The notes under the pieces were generated by a model, which did not search any database, had not been told where the DNA came from, and worked only from the letters and a program-made list of their open reading frames with translations. This document shows positions 12,746-13,031 of a stretch of DNA of 13,031 nt, in pieces. The stretch covers positions 1 to 13,031 of the forward strand of contig JABMQG010000027.1 of NCBI GenBank assembly GCA_013203365.1, in the 5' to 3' direction. Position numbers and translations under genes: made by a program. Origin of the DNA: Planctomycetota bacterium (GTDB lineage: Bacteria > Planctomycetota > Phycisphaerae > SM23-33 > FEN-1343). The stretch's first letter is position 1. Each line of letters begins with the position of its first letter.

Positions 12746-13031
12746 CTGCCTCGCGAACGTGAAAAACCTAGCAGATAATCATAGCCTCGCTAATCCTCGC
12801 GTCAATGATACCTTGTGTTACTCAACTTTGTCGGATAGCTGGGGGTATGGTCGAGCCCCTAAAAAAGGCCGCTCACCTGGCCGAAATGACCGCCTCTCAA
12901 CAGCCAATCCTCATTCAGCCACTCGCAATGCGGTTGCGATTTCACTTCTTCTCAGTCCTTTTCGCAACGGCTCATCTGTCCTAATCCCGCCTATCGACAC
13001 TCGGCCGACCATTCCGTAGCATGCTTGTGGG
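12746..13031. other. Non-coding stretch at the right edge
   Basis: I see no supported gene here. An 86-codon plus-strand frame (12759-13019) lacks a ribosome binding site and recognisable sequence. On the minus strand GGCC-N8-GGCC followed by six T (12882-12861) is a weak terminator-like structure for some transcript entering from the right. No tRNA-like fold was found by eye. Confidence 0.4.

Noticed and set aside
12861..12882. Terminator on the minus strand (GGCC pair plus six T)
   Set aside because: The stem is only 4 base pairs with an 8-base loop and no gene ends nearby; noted in the edge region but not called.
12746..13031. tRNA or other attachment-site gene at the right edge
   Set aside because: No cloverleaf with a T-arm GTTC-type motif in the right spacing could be folded by eye.

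Overview
The window looks like chromosomal DNA from a GC-rich bacterium, most plausibly a member of the Planctomycetota (Phycisphaerae-like). I infer this from the gene set and protein style: an excisionase-type HTH fused to a receiver domain, an HDOD signalling protein, a divergent RNase HII and a radical SAM protein of the AmmeMemoRadiSam type. No rRNA or other marker gene confirms it.

Positions 1-4089 read leftward. They hold an HDOD/GAF-like signalling protein (cut by the left edge), the HTH-receiver response regulator that abuts it, a 455-base gap, and a full-length D-3-phosphoglycerate dehydrogenase (serA). Positions 4191-7237 read rightward: a LOG-family protein, two tandem paralogous exported proteins of unknown function (the first a predicted lipoprotein), and a stand-alone AmmeMemoRadiSam-type radical SAM enzyme. 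A divergent RNase HII-like gene faces it (7319-8308, minus). From a divergent promoter region, a mannose-1-phosphate guanylyltransferase and a ruvX/yqgF gene run rightward, overlapping by 4 bases. Up to about 10044 the window is an ordinary housekeeping and accessory backbone.

The unusual part is 10050-12745. It is bounded by two inward-facing, imperfect inverted repeats of about 91 bases (about three quarters identical by hand count). Between them, reading leftward, are: the tail of a small or truncated ORF; a 249-aa protein with a HEPN-like Rx4H motif; a 16-codon ORF copying the start of a DUF1156-type DNA methylase; a 298-aa protein with an AbiJ-like N-terminal part and a HEPN-like C-terminal part; a second copy of the methylase start, kept for about 31 codons; and the C-terminal part of an IS200-type (Y1/HUH) transposase, into which the methylase reading runs at a short shared sequence. 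Downstream of the transposase remnant is a cluster of perfect hairpins. Several gene boundaries are GTGA/ATGA overlaps. I read this as a decayed or rearranged phage-defence module carried in, or bordered by, a repeated element. The defence role is inference from domain resemblance.

No tRNA, rRNA or CRISPR array was seen. The last roughly 290 bases contain no gene that I can support.
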